This document shows positions 37,041-46,300 of a stretch of DNA of 64,000 bases, one piece after another. Position numbers and translations under genes: made by a program. Below the pieces are notes generated by a model. That model was not told the origin of the DNA and did no database searches. It saw only the letters and a list, made by a program, of their open reading frames with translations. The stretch covers positions 1 through 64,000 of the forward strand of contig JAIETL010000059.1 in the NCBI GenBank assembly GCA_019745195.1. The letters run 5' to 3'. Each line of letters starts with the position of its first letter. Positions within the stretch are counted from its first letter, which is position 1. The stretch is from Beijerinckiaceae bacterium. Lineage in GTDB: Bacteria; Pseudomonadota; Alphaproteobacteria; Rhizobiales; Beijerinckiaceae.

Positions 37041-37376
37041 ATGTCAGACGAGGACCTCACCATTCACCGCGGCACCGGATGCCTGTGGACCGATCTTGGC
37101 TTCTCGAACCCCGCCGAGAAAGAAGTCGTGGCGAGGTTGTGCGCCATCATCTCGGACGTCATCCGCGAGCGGGGCTGGACGCCCGGCGATGCAGCCCGAG
37201 CGATCGACATGGACGCCGAAATGATCCGGCACGCTATGTACGGGCGCCTCAGTCAGGTCACCGCGGGCGATCTATTCGAGGTCATCACGCGCCTCGGCTG
37301 CGACGTCGGGATCAGCGTCGGGCCACCCCAGAACGAACGGGGCGCCGTCATGGTCTGGAGAACCGATGACGAGTGA
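37041..37376 (+). CDS. XRE-like helix-turn-helix protein
   Basis: This 111-residue protein has a helix-turn-helix in its second half: a DVIRERGWTPGDAARAIDMDAEMIRHAMYG helix pair followed by VTAGDLFEVITRLGCDV. This is the arrangement of HigA-like/XRE regulators of the HTH_37 type. It is the first gene of the element-like region and could be its repressor. No toxin partner is next to it. Confidence 0.65.
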   Translation: MSDEDLTIHRGTGCLWTDLGFSNPAEKEVVARLCAIISDVIRERGWTPGDAARAIDMDAEMIRHAMYGRLSQVTAGDLFEVITRLGCDVGISVGPPQNERGAVMVWRTDDE

Positions 37377-37378
37377 CG

Positions 37379-37567
37379 TCAGTCGTCTTCGCCCGGCTGC
37401 CTCGGGATCGGGGGCACGCCCTTCGACCGCCGAAAACGATCGCTGATTTCGCGGACCAGCTTACGGTACTTCGGGTTCTCCATCGGATCGAAGGTCGCCA
37501 GCCCCTGCGGGTTGTCGCCCCGCGGTGGAGGCGGCCGCTCATCCGTCTCTGGTGCCTTGCTAGCCAT
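37379..37567 (-). CDS. small hypothetical protein
   Basis: This 62-residue hydrophilic protein has a proline-rich centre and a basic ENPKYRKLVREISDRFRRS helix. It is on the minus strand, converging on the helix-turn-helix gene. I do not recognise it. The frame is open further upstream, but the ATG at 37567 keeps it clear of the next gene. Confidence 0.4.
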   Translation of the reverse strand: MASKAPETDERPPPPRGDNPQGLATFDPMENPKYRKLVREISDRFRRSKGVPPIPRQPGEDD

Positions 37568-37595
37568 GCCAGCATCCTGAATCGAGGAGGACGAC

Positions 37596-38162
37596 ATGTC
37601 ACGCACTTGGTTCACTGCCGATACCCATTTCGGGCACGCCAACATCATCAAGCTTTGCGACCGCCCCTTCGTGGACGTCCACGAAATGGACGAGACGATG
37701 ATCGCAAACTGGAATGCTATGGTCGGCAAGAACGACCAGGTTTTCCACCTCGGCGACTTCGCCTACCGCGCCGACCCTCGCTACGCGCGGAAGGTCTTCG
37801 ACAGGCTGCACGGGCAGAAGTTCCTGATCTGGGGCAACCATGACGACGCCCGTACCCGCGAACTGAAATGGTCGGACGTCTCCCAGATCCGCGAGGTCGC
37901 CGTTGACGGTCAGCGCTTGATCCTGTGCCACTATGCCATGCGGTCCTGGAATGCCCTGCACAGAGGGTCGATCAATCTCTATGGGCATTCCCACGCAAAG
38001 CTCCCGGGCACCTACCATTCCGAAGACGTCGGCGTCGACGGATGGGGATTCTCGCCGGTCTCCTGGCCGGACATCAAAGCCCGGCTGGACGCCAGGCCGC
38101 GGCCCGAGCAGCCGGAGGAGATCGACGAGGCGGCCCAGCCGGGCGGGTTGACCGTTCCGTAA
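37596..38162 (+). CDS. phage-type calcineurin-like metallophosphoesterase
   Basis: This 188-residue soluble phosphoesterase has metal motifs ADTHFGHANII, FHLGDFAY, WGNHDD and YGHSHAK. This short form is common in phages and plasmids, where it is proposed to act on nucleic acid or nucleotide phosphates. GGAGG lies ahead of the start. It belongs to the element, unlike the membrane homologue at 17531. Confidence 0.88.
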   Translation: MSRTWFTADTHFGHANIIKLCDRPFVDVHEMDETMIANWNAMVGKNDQVFHLGDFAYRADPRYARKVFDRLHGQKFLIWGNHDDARTRELKWSDVSQIREVAVDGQRLILCHYAMRSWNALHRGSINLYGHSHAKLPGTYHSEDVGVDGWGFSPVSWPDIKARLDARPRPEQPEEIDEAAQPGGLTVP

Positions 38163-38185
38163 GCCGGATCGTCTATTGTCGGCGC

Positions 38186-38560
38186 ATGAAGAAACCCGAC
38201 AAGCCACCCCACGATCCGAGGTTCTTTCGGATCCACGCTAGCGGTGCTTACGGCAAAGGCTGGCAGTGGCGCATGGCCCTTGCCCGCGGCCTCAATCTCC
38301 GGACCGTTGCGAATTGGGCCGCGGGCTGGACGGCACCGCCGCCCGAGCTGATCGCCCACCTCGTCGGCGTCCACAACAGGATCACGGAGCTCGGTGCCCG
38401 TGAAGAGATAGACTTACTTGTCGACAACCTGATCGCGAATGGCGCCAACCCGCACGCCGTCGCCGCGCTGCTGGAAGAGAAGGCAAACAAGCTGTCACCG
38501 CGGGGCACCCCGGCCGGGGTGGTAAAGACAATGTCACCGAAAAAACCAAAGGCCGGGTAA
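38186..38560 (+). CDS. hypothetical protein, possible DNA-binding
   Basis: This 124-residue protein has a segment WRMALARGLNLRTVANWAAG that looks like a helix-turn-helix, and a basic C-terminus ending in SPKKPKAG. The start at 38186 is the first ATG after the phosphoesterase gene. No known family was recognised. Confidence 0.55.
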   Translation: MKKPDKPPHDPRFFRIHASGAYGKGWQWRMALARGLNLRTVANWAAGWTAPPPELIAHLVGVHNRITELGAREEIDLLVDNLIANGANPHAVAALLEEKANKLSPRGTPAGVVKTMSPKKPKAG

Positions 38561-38574
38561 CCGTCTTCAGCGAC

Positions 38575-38607
38575 TCATATAGCCTATGAAATTCATATGA
38601 CCTATGA
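38575..38607 (+). repeat. 15-base direct repeat before the AAA gene
   Basis: TCATAT-AG-CCTATGA (38575-38589) and TCATAT-GA-CCTATGA (38593-38607) are repeated 18 bases apart. They differ only in the two middle bases. The pair lies 28 bases before the AAA gene start and could be an operator. Confidence 0.55.
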
Positions 38608-38609
38608 CT

Positions 38610-38628
38610 CCCCTCCATTCCGGAGGGG
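38610..38628 (+). promoter_or_regulatory. hairpin covering the Shine-Dalgarno of the AAA gene
   Basis: CCCCTCC (38610-38616) is perfectly complementary to GGAGGGG (38622-38628), with a 5-base loop. The second arm is the ribosome site, 6 bases before the ATG at 38635. The transcript would hide its own ribosome site, so translation may depend on temperature, a protein or an upstream ribosome. Confidence 0.5.
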
Positions 38629-38634
38629 ACGCCG

Positions 38635-40227
38635 ATGCCCGACAGGTACACATTCAAGCTCGACGCTGACGAGGCGACCTTCGCGGCTCACGCCGAGAAG
38701 TGCGTCAAGATCGACACCGAGCGGCACATGGTCCGGTCGGGTCTCACGACGCCGACGACGGCGCAGCTGCTCGCGGGCTATCCGTATCGCTCCGGCGACA
38801 TCGTCGTCGATGCGGCGTTCTGGGCCTGCACGCTCCAAAGCGATAACACCTACGATCCGATCAAGCTGCCGAAGGCGGTTATCCAGGCACTCCAGGACCT
38901 CGGCGCCAAGCCCAGCAGGATTGCCATCATCCGAGTTCGCCAGGCGGCCCAGCGGAAGCGTCCGGAGTGGGGTGATCACTACAAGGCTCGGCTCCAAGAG
39001 ATCGTCGATCGCTGCAACGTCTACCTCGCTTCGCTGTTGGACACCGAGGCCAAGCGAGAGCGGACCCGGCTCGGCTTCCAGCACTTCAACGCTGGCAGCG
39101 ACCATCCCGACAACGCCGAGCGGCTGATCTTCGCCATCTGCGAAGCGACCGGCCACGACTACGAGCGGATCGTCGACGAGTACCTGCCCAGGCTGTGGCT
39201 GCACGCACGCGTCAAGCGGATGACGCTGCGTTACGAGGACGTCGAGCGCTGGCTGACCGAGTATCGCATCGCGCTCAAGCTCAAGGGCGAGAACGACTCG
39301 CTGCCCGAGCCCGTCGACCTCGGCGACTTCGAAATGAGCGCCCAGGGAATCCCCGCGCCTCCTGCGGCTCCGACGCGTGTCGTGGTCCCCGAAATGAAGA
39401 AGAAGCCGAGGACGGATTCGGCGGCGTACGCCTTCTATGAAATCGCCGGCAAGCCGCTGCCGCTGGTTCGCTTCGAAGGCGACCTCGGTGCCGTCTTGCG
39501 CGAGCTCTGCGAGCGGTGGCCGTGGGCGTCCGAGACGATCAAGACCATCTTGATGGACCTCGTCGGGTCGCAGTGGATCAGGCTGCGGCCGACGCTGCTG
39601 CTCGGGCCGCCGGGCACGGGGAAGTCCAGCCTGGCGCTGGCGATCGCCCGGGCCCTTGGGCTGGTGCCGACACTCTATAATGCTGCTGGCAACAGCGACG
39701 GCAGCTTCATCGGCACGAACGCTCAATGGGCCACGGCCAGGGGCAGCGTCTCCCTCCAGGCGCTTCTCCGGGCCCAGGCAGCGAACACCGTCGTCATCAT
39801 CGACGAGATCGAGAAGGCCGGCACCAGCCGCCACAACGGCAATATGCAAGACGGTCTGATTCCGATGCTTGAGCCGACGACGTCGCGCTGCATCCTCGAT
39901 CCCGCTCTGGAGCTTCCCGTCGACCTGTCGGAGGTCAGCTACCTGGCCACGGCCAACGGTCTCGACGGCATCTCGTCGCCGCTACTGGATCGTCTCCGAA
40001 TCCTCCACGTCCCGGAGCCGGGCCCGGAGCACCTGCCTGTCGTCGCAAAGCAAATCGTGGCCGACCTGCGGCGCGAGAGGAATGCCTCGGAGCAGTGGAT
40101 GCCCGACCTGGACGGCGAGGAGATCGCGATGATCGCCCAGCACTGGAAGGGCGGCTCGATGCGGGCTGTCCGTCGAATGATCGAAACCATTGTGGCCGGG
40201 CGTGAAGCCTTCGCCCAGCGTCATTGA
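38635..40227 (+). CDS. AAA ATPase, Lon-like
   Basis: This 530-residue protein has an N-terminal unknown region (1-260) and a C-terminal AAA module with Walker A GPPGTGKS at 324-331 and Walker B VVIIDEIEKAG at 386-396. It resembles the ATPase core of Lon but has no protease domain, so it is likely a remodelling factor. The window encodes several DNA-replication proteins on the same strand downstream. It is followed by overlapping small genes that may be its partners. Confidence 0.8.
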   Translation: MPDRYTFKLDADEATFAAHAEKCVKIDTERHMVRSGLTTPTTAQLLAGYPYRSGDIVVDAAFWACTLQSDNTYDPIKLPKAVIQALQDLGAKPSRIAIIRVRQAAQRKRPEWGDHYKARLQEIVDRCNVYLASLLDTEAKRERTRLGFQHFNAGSDHPDNAERLIFAICEATGHDYERIVDEYLPRLWLHARVKRMTLRYEDVERWLTEYRIALKLKGENDSLPEPVDLGDFEMSAQGIPAPPAAPTRVVVPEMKKKPRTDSAAYAFYEIAGKPLPLVRFEGDLGAVLRELCERWPWASETIKTILMDLVGSQWIRLRPTLLLGPPGTGKSSLALAIARALGLVPTLYNAAGNSDGSFIGTNAQWATARGSVSLQALLRAQAANTVVIIDEIEKAGTSRHNGNMQDGLIPMLEPTTSRCILDPALELPVDLSEVSYLATANGLDGISSPLLDRLRILHVPEPGPEHLPVVAKQIVADLRRERNASEQWMPDLDGEEIAMIAQHWKGGSMRAVRRMIETIVAGREAFAQRH

Positions 40228-40238
40228 AGGAGGCCGCC

Positions 40239-40517
40239 ATGACCGAATTCGAACGCATCGCCGACGGCATTGAGGAACTGATGTTCAACGGCCTGATCTG
40301 CCCCCTGCAAGCGACGGCATCGTGCCGGCGCGTGCGCGGGATCGCCCGTCTCGTCGATGGCGACCGGGTCTCGCGCAGCGTCGGCCTGATCATGGCGCTG
40401 GCCGAGGAGCAGCGCGCCAACGTGCCGCCGCTCGGCGACATGGACCTCCCCTTCATCCCCTTCATGTTGCCGATCGAGGACGGTCGGCCCCTGCTGCTGG
40501 AGCACTCCAATGCGTAG
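40239..40517 (+). CDS. hypothetical protein
   Basis: This 92-residue acidic protein is preceded by GGAGG, which sets the ATG at 40239. It begins 11 bases after the AAA gene and overlaps the next gene by 8 bases. It shows an N-terminal amphipathic helix and a hydrophobic MDLPFIPFMLP stretch. No family was recognised. Confidence 0.6.
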   Translation: MTEFERIADGIEELMFNGLICPLQATASCRRVRGIARLVDGDRVSRSVGLIMALAEEQRANVPPLGDMDLPFIPFMLPIEDGRPLLLEHSNA

Positions 40518-41025
40518 CCCCGCCGAACGCCGCCTCGCCTACCAAGTCGAACTCGCGCGCGGGAGGCGTCTTGCCGCCGGAATCCCCGCAGACGAGACAT
40601 GGTCCAAGCGCCTTCGCCAGCGCTGGCCGATGCGGCTGATGTGCTCGATGGAGTGCGGGCCCGGGTGGGCCGACCTCGTCGAGGCCTTGAACGAACTGAT
40701 CGACGTCGAGGCGACCGGTGAGTTCCGCTTCACCCAGATCAAGGAGAAGTTCGGCCAACTCCGAGCTTACTGGCACGGCGTCGACGAGCACGGTCGCATC
40801 GAGGAACTCGTCGAGGCAGCCGAGGAGGTCTCGGCGTCCATGTGCGAGACCTGCAGCGGCGATGCCAAGGTCTGGCAGACCCAGGGCGGCCCCGGATTCG
40901 GCTACGTTCACGTGGCTTGCGACGAGCATGCGCGGCCCGGCTCAGCGATCGTCCGCGTCAAGACCGAAAAGATCAGAACGCCGATCGGCAACTTCCGCGC
41001 CAACAAGGTCGAGGACGACACATGA
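40510..41025 (+). CDS. hypothetical protein with CxxC motif
   Basis: This 171-residue protein has a CETCSG motif and a later VHVACDEHA that could form a metal site, together with a WADLVEALNELIDVEATGEF helical segment. It overlaps both neighbours (8 bases before, ATGA after). No family was recognised. Similar architecture appears in phage-encoded proteins of unknown function. Confidence 0.65.
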   Translation: MRSPAERRLAYQVELARGRRLAAGIPADETWSKRLRQRWPMRLMCSMECGPGWADLVEALNELIDVEATGEFRFTQIKEKFGQLRAYWHGVDEHGRIEELVEAAEEVSASMCETCSGDAKVWQTQGGPGFGYVHVACDEHARPGSAIVRVKTEKIRTPIGNFRANKVEDDT

Positions 41026-41381
41026 GCACGCTCTCGGAGAAGATCCGCGCTGCCTACAGGGATTTGGATCTCCTGAAGAGCGGCTGGCGGCCTGGCCCCG
41101 ACGTCGAGGCCGTCCCGCTCGATCAATGGTTCCCGATCGTACACCGCGGCCTCGATCTCCCGGCGCTGGCGGGTGACGCAGACCATCCGCGCCTGGGCAG
41201 CACCCTGATCACGACGTCGCCCGTGTTGTGGGTCAGCGATGACCAGACGCTCGCGAGGTGCCTCAGCCGTTGGTACCGGCTCGGACAGCCCAGGCGCCTG
41301 TCGGCCAGGGTGCCGCTCTGCGGGTGGGATGACATCGCAGCGCTGGAGACCAGGATCGCGAATACCGGGAGAGCATGGTGA
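41022..41381 (+). CDS. hypothetical protein
   Basis: This 119-residue protein starts in an ATGA overlap with the previous gene. It holds a tryptophan-rich middle (LWVSDDQTLARCLSRWYRLG). No family was recognised. Confidence 0.6.
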   Translation: MSTLSEKIRAAYRDLDLLKSGWRPGPDVEAVPLDQWFPIVHRGLDLPALAGDADHPRLGSTLITTSPVLWVSDDQTLARCLSRWYRLGQPRRLSARVPLCGWDDIAALETRIANTGRAW

Positions 41382-41608
41382 CGACGCCGGTCATGAATTT
41401 CGTGGTCATCTCGGACACCGAAGCCTTCTCGAACCTGCGGGATTCCGGCGTGCTCCCGGGGCTGCTAGCGTCCGGCGTCAGGGTCATCATGCACAGCCGT
41501 CTCGCGAAGAACGTTCGCCTGGGGCGGCATCGAGAGATCCTCGACCTGCCCTGCGTTCTCGTCGGCGGCGACGACGAAATCGAGGCGATTGCCAGGAGGT
41601 TGGCATGA
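41375..41608 (+). CDS. hypothetical protein
   Basis: This 77-residue protein overlaps the previous gene by 7 bases and the next by 4 (ATGA). It has alternating beta-strand-like stretches (FVVISDTEAF, VRVIMHSRLAK, CVLVGGDDEI), perhaps a small Rossmann-like fold. No family was recognised. Confidence 0.55.
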   Translation: MVTTPVMNFVVISDTEAFSNLRDSGVLPGLLASGVRVIMHSRLAKNVRLGRHREILDLPCVLVGGDDEIEAIARRLA

Positions 41609-41847
41609 CGGATGACATCGCAAATTGGGACACCGATCCGGCCTATCGAGAGCTCAAGCGCAAGTTCGATGCCGGCGAGATCACGCGCGAGAAGCTGCTG
41701 GAGGGCGGCTGGCTTTTCATGCGCGTCCAAGCCGCCGTCGGGGCTGAGCGCTGGAAGCTCATGTCGGAGATCCTGGCGACGGAAGAGCCGGACGTCGAGG
41801 CGGCGCTGGCGATCAAGAACGGCATGCCGGGCATCCCGCCGAAGTGA
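41605..41847 (+). CDS. hypothetical protein
   Basis: This 80-residue mostly helical protein starts in an ATGA overlap. Its GEITREKLLEGGWLFMRVQ segment resembles short helical proteins of phage genomes. No family was recognised. Confidence 0.6.
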   Translation: MTDDIANWDTDPAYRELKRKFDAGEITREKLLEGGWLFMRVQAAVGAERWKLMSEILATEEPDVEAALAIKNGMPGIPPK

Positions 41848-41912
41848 GGCGCAGACGGTCCCGCTGCGTGCCGATTCGGGTGCAGGTGCAAGCCACAACA
41901 AGGAAAACGACG

Positions 41913-42386
41913 ATGACGGGAGAAAAGATGACGGCTGAGGATTGGCAGCGCCTGGCCGATGCGTACCGTCAACACGTGCCGCCCGAACCCGTGGTCGACA
42001 CGGACCCTGAGGTCGCCAGGCGCCGAGAGCAAGCCCGTCGTGCCGTCGGCAGTCTCTATACCAGCGGCCGCCGCCCTTCGCTTGAATTCGTCGTGCTCAC
42101 CGAGTGGTGGGTCAACGGGGTGATCACGACCGACGAAGCAATCGAGAGGATCAAGGGCGCCGCCGAACAGCAGTACCGCCCCCCGGTGACGCCGGAAGAG
42201 CGCTGGACTGCTGGGCTGATCGGCTTTGATCAGATGCGGGCCGAGATCGGCCGCGGTGACTACGTGAAAATTGAAATCGAGGCAGCGCAGGCGGCTGGCC
42301 ATCAGGCGTCTCTTGAAGCGCTGTATGCGTACGTGCGCGGCGAGATCTCGCTCGAAGAGATGACCGCTAAGAAGGGTAACGACTGA
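41913..42386 (+). CDS. hypothetical protein
   Basis: This protein of about 157 residues has an ATG at 41913 preceded by AAGGA and a second ATG at 41928 preceded by GGGAG; either may be used. The C-terminal part ends GEISLEEMTAKKGND and is repetitive in short acidic helices. It is followed immediately by the next gene. No family was recognised. Confidence 0.55.
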   Translation: MTGEKMTAEDWQRLADAYRQHVPPEPVVDTDPEVARRREQARRAVGSLYTSGRRPSLEFVVLTEWWVNGVITTDEAIERIKGAAEQQYRPPVTPEERWTAGLIGFDQMRAEIGRGDYVKIEIEAAQAAGHQASLEALYAYVRGEISLEEMTAKKGND

Positions 42387-42580
42387 TGGTGCTGGGCAGC
42401 TTGAAGGAATGGGGGAAGCTCTACCCTGACTTCGTGAAAGGCTACACGCTGGAGGAGCAGGACTGGATCGGAAAATTCCTTCTATTCATGCTGCTCGACC
42501 TGAAGCGCACCGTCGACCACTGCCGTGAGTCGGGAGAGCCCCTGCCACCGATCCTGAAATCGCCGGCTAAACCTGAATAG
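42386..42580 (+). CDS. small hypothetical protein
   Basis: This 64-residue protein begins at the last base of the previous stop (TGATG). It has a hydrophobic helix, IGKFLLFMLLDL, in an otherwise polar chain, and ends with a proline-rich tail. No family was recognised. Confidence 0.5.
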   Translation: MVLGSLKEWGKLYPDFVKGYTLEEQDWIGKFLLFMLLDLKRTVDHCRESGEPLPPILKSPAKPE

Positions 42581-42618
42581 CGCGAGGCCTTGTTCAGGTT
42601 TAGACAGGCGCCGGCCAG

Positions 42619-42795
42619 CTAGTCCAGCGACGGCGTCGCCAGCAGGTCAGCTCGCCTGATCAGGTCTGCGTCACCATCCATCGCCTCGCCATAGACGACT
42701 ACCAGCGCCGCGAGGTAGCCGCGCTGGTAGTCAGTGTCCGGAGGGTCGGCGAGGAAGCCGCGGATTGCGGCCTCGATATAGGTCTTCGTGTCCAT
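42619..42795 (-). CDS. small acidic hypothetical protein
   Basis: This 58-residue frame reads MDTKTYIEAAIRGFLADPP and continues to ...LLATPSLD. It is a coherent acidic helical protein on the minus strand and converges on the plus-strand operon. It overlaps the end of the amber-interrupted frame upstream by 65 bases. Confidence 0.45.
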   Translation of the reverse strand: MDTKTYIEAAIRGFLADPPDTDYQRGYLAALVVVYGEAMDGDADLIRRADLLATPSLD

Positions 42796-43066
42796 GATCC
42801 CTCTTAGCGGCCTGCGCCGCGTCCTTGGCCGCTTTCGCGGCGATCCATCCCGCTTTCATGCCGGCGAGCCGCTGAAGCTGGACGGTGAACGCGTTCGCCG
42901 TGGCGCGGTCGTCATCGAGGGCACCGTGGAACGTCGAGGGCGCCTCGTCCCCGTTGTACATGAGTTGCAGCGCCTGCCACGTGATGCGTCCCGCCCGCTG
43001 CTACTTGCTGAACTCCTCGCGAATGACGAGGGCCCATTGCCCGCGAAGGGTCACATGCAAGGACAT
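42731..43066 (-). pseudogene. hypothetical gene interrupted by an in-frame amber codon
   Basis: A minus-strand frame opens at ATG 43066 and reads MSLHVTLRGQWALVIREEFSK, then a TAG at 43001-43003. It continues in the same frame with QRAGRITWQALQLMYNGDEA and coherent sequence to 42731. The two parts read like one protein of about 111 residues split by one stop. It could instead be two short genes, or a read-through product. Confidence 0.4.
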
Positions 43067-43352
43067 CTGTCCTGCGCAATGGTGGCGGGCCCTGCGCTCG
43101 GGCAAGGCCGAAGACACCCTTTCGCTGAGGACACTGAGCTTTACATACTCAAGACGATCCAACAGGAATCGAAAAAAATGAGCGTCTTAATCCTTGGATA
43201 CTGCAGTCCACGTCGCTTGGTCTAGAAAATCAATGACAGCTACGGCTTCCGCGAATTGGATCCCGTATGCCTGATGAAAGCCTCTTGTGCTTATCGAACG
43301 AAGCGGTACCCTGTCCTGAACGTGAGGCGTCCAAGCAAGTCGCCCGCTGAGT
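43067..43352. other. gap before the primase-helicase gene
   Basis: This 286-base gap contains no credible frame on either strand. It must hold the promoters of the minus-strand small genes and of the large plus-strand gene, but I see no clear -35/-10 pair or operator. Confidence 0.35.
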
Positions 43353-46300
43353 GTGGCATTCCCTTCCATTGTTACTTTCATCACGGTGAGCAGAGTGGCG
43401 TACGAAGACACCCCCGAAGACAGAATTCCTAACCCGCGCCAGAGCGAAACTACCCCTTCCGAGGGGTCGCGAGAGGACAACAGTCCTAACTCCGAGGTAG
43501 CCAAAACCGACCCCTCCAGGGTCCTTCCGTTTGCCTTCACGCACCCCCTGCTTCAGGGCGCGAAGCTGTCGAATCCGGACGAGCGGAGGCCGGGTACTGT
43601 CGTCCGCTCGATGATGTACCAGCCCGGCGAGGCCCACTTCCGTTCCGCTTTGGCCTGCCTCCGGAATGGCTGGAGCGTTTACCCCCAGACCCGTGACGAC
43701 AAGAGGCGGCCTTGGCTGATCGACGGCCAAGGCATTCTGATCAAAACCTACCAGGAAGTGCGCCCCGACGAGCGCCTGGTCCATTACTGGATCGAGAAGG
43801 CGCCCTCGGCGAACGTCGCCGTTATCATGGGCCCGGCGTCGGGCGGCATGATCGGGTTCGACATCGACTTCGACGATCTCGACAAGTCCTCCTGGGCGCA
43901 GCGCCTGGCCCAAAAGCATTTCGGCCTGACGCCCTTCCGGCGCCAGGGCCGCGCGCCGCGCATGATGTTGTTCTACCGTGTTGACCCAGGCACTCAGATC
44001 CGCTCGCGGGCGCTGAAGGTGGCCGGCTCGGACGACGCGATCGAGATCCTAGGCCAGGGCAAGTCCGTTACGATTTACGGGACGCACCACAAGACGGGCG
44101 ACTACTTCAAGTGGGCCGACAAGGCCCCGGCCTTCGCCAGCACCGACCTCGCGCCCATCATTACCCAGGCGCAGCTGGACGCCTTCCTCGACGACCTCGA
44201 CCACGCCTTTGAACTGGTCGGCTACCGCGCGAAGCCCGTATCCCACTTCTCGGCCGAGCTCGTGAACTTCGACGGACCGGTCAACGCGCCCCGCAACCGG
44301 ATGGACTCGGGCACCTGGGAGCGGCAGGGCCTCGGCAAGCTGCTGGTCAAAGGCAGGCAGTCGTGGATGTTTGCTAGGGCGTTCGAGTACGTTCGTCTCA
44401 ATACGGATGCGGTCAGGACCGACGAGGGCAGCGCCGCCGTATTCCAGCGCTACCTCTTCGAGGCCCTCCGCTACATCGCCAGGACGGGTGACTGGTCGAC
44501 GGACGCCGCCATTGAGAAGGAATGCCGCTCGATCTGGTCGAGGACCCGCGCCAATCTCTTGGCCGACCGGATCAAGGCTCAGACCGTCACCGTCATCGAG
44601 GACGGCTCGCGTCAGGTCGTGGCCACCGGCGGCGTCTTGGCGATCGCCGGTGATCTGGGCAGCGCATCACGTTGGGTGCCCGCCCCAGGCTCCAAGGACC
44701 GCCGCAAGTCTCCAGTCCGCGTCGTCGAGAAGGTCGACGCTGATCACATGCCGAACGCCGAGCGCGCCAAGGCCGTCGCACTGCTCGATGCCGATTCGCG
44801 AGAGGAAATTGGCAAGCGCGTCTCTGCCGAGGTCGAGGCGTACATCGATTCGTTCCTCGATCTGCTCTGGGACAACGCGGACCGGATCGATGCGCTTCTG
44901 AAAGAGGGCAAGGCCTTGCCGGCCGAGCTCATGGAGATCGGCGCGCTGATCGCGCCCACCGGCGCCGGCAAGACCTCGACGGCCATGAGGCGTTTCGTGC
45001 ACAAGATCGAGACGCGTGGTCGCCTTCCCTTCGCCCTCGCGCTGATCACTCCCAACCACAGGAACGCCTCGGAAGCCTCGGGCATCGCCCAAGCCGCGGG
45101 CGCCGCCGACGTCTGGTCCGAGATCGTGGACGCCACGCGCGGCGCCAGGGTCCTGCACTACAAGGGGAAGGCCGAAGCCGGCTGCTTGCGGGCGGACGAG
45201 GTCAGGGCCCTCCAGTCCGCCGGCATCTTCACCGCCGGCCTGTGCCGGTCCCAAGTCATTCATCCAGTCACGGAAGAAAAGACCGAGAGCTTCTGCGCTT
45301 TCTATAACGATTGCCCCTCGATCGCGCAGAGGAAGCTGGCCGAACTCGCCGACATCATCTTCCTGCCGCACGCGTACATCACGAACCCCCTCCCGAAAGA
45401 GGTCAGCGCAAGGATCGGCGCAATCATCATCGACGAGCGGTTTTGGCCCGAGCTGGCCCACACAGCCCAGCTGCCGATCGGGATTCTGCACAAGGCCCGC
45501 CGTCCCCCGTACCTGATGAAGGCCGACAAGAGGGACGGCATCACGGCGCAGGATCACATGCTCGGTCGCCATCGGGCCGCCATGGTCGTGGAGGACGCCG
45601 TGAAGTCCGGTGTCTGCCCGGCGTATGCCTTAGCCTGCTACGAGAAGGTTGAGGCGCTTTCGAAGAAGCGCGTCACCGGACTGGAGTTGGTCCAGTCGGC
45701 CAAGCTCGTCTGCTCGCGCGCCAAGGGCGGCGGTATGGAGGTCACGCCAAGCACGACCGCGGACGACATCGGCGAATTGCTGACCCGGCCCGAGGGCGAA
45801 ATGCTCATGGTGGAATGGCGCTTCTGGACGATCGTCGAGGAAATCATCCATGCCTACCGGCAGGGTCGGAAGAGCCGCGATATCAAGACCGACACCCGCA
45901 TCAAGATTCTGTCGCACTCGCGCAAGATCGGCAAGGGCGACAAGGCTAAGTCGGTGGCGGATTACGCGCTGAGCCTAGGCTGGCGCATCACGCCGAATTT
46001 TTCGAACCGCCCTCTCTTCCTGCTTGACGCCTCGGCACACCCCCGCATCCTCGGCAAGATTTTCAAGGGCCGGCCGGTCAAGGTCCACAAGGTCGAGGCT
46101 CCGCTGCACCTGCGCACGATCGTCGTCGCGGAAAACATGTTTGACCAGAAGATGATCCCTTCCGCGCCGGGGAACCTGAACCGTGACGACCAGGCCCGCG
46201 CCGCCGACATCCAGTCCAAGCTCCGCTTCATGACCGCTCATGTCGCGGCGATGTATCCGACCGAGCGTGTCCTAGTCGGCTCGACGCTCGCGGGCGTGAA

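Noticed and set aside
38602..39849. 415-residue minus-strand frame
   Set aside because: Antisense to the AAA ATPase, whose Walker motifs are unambiguous.
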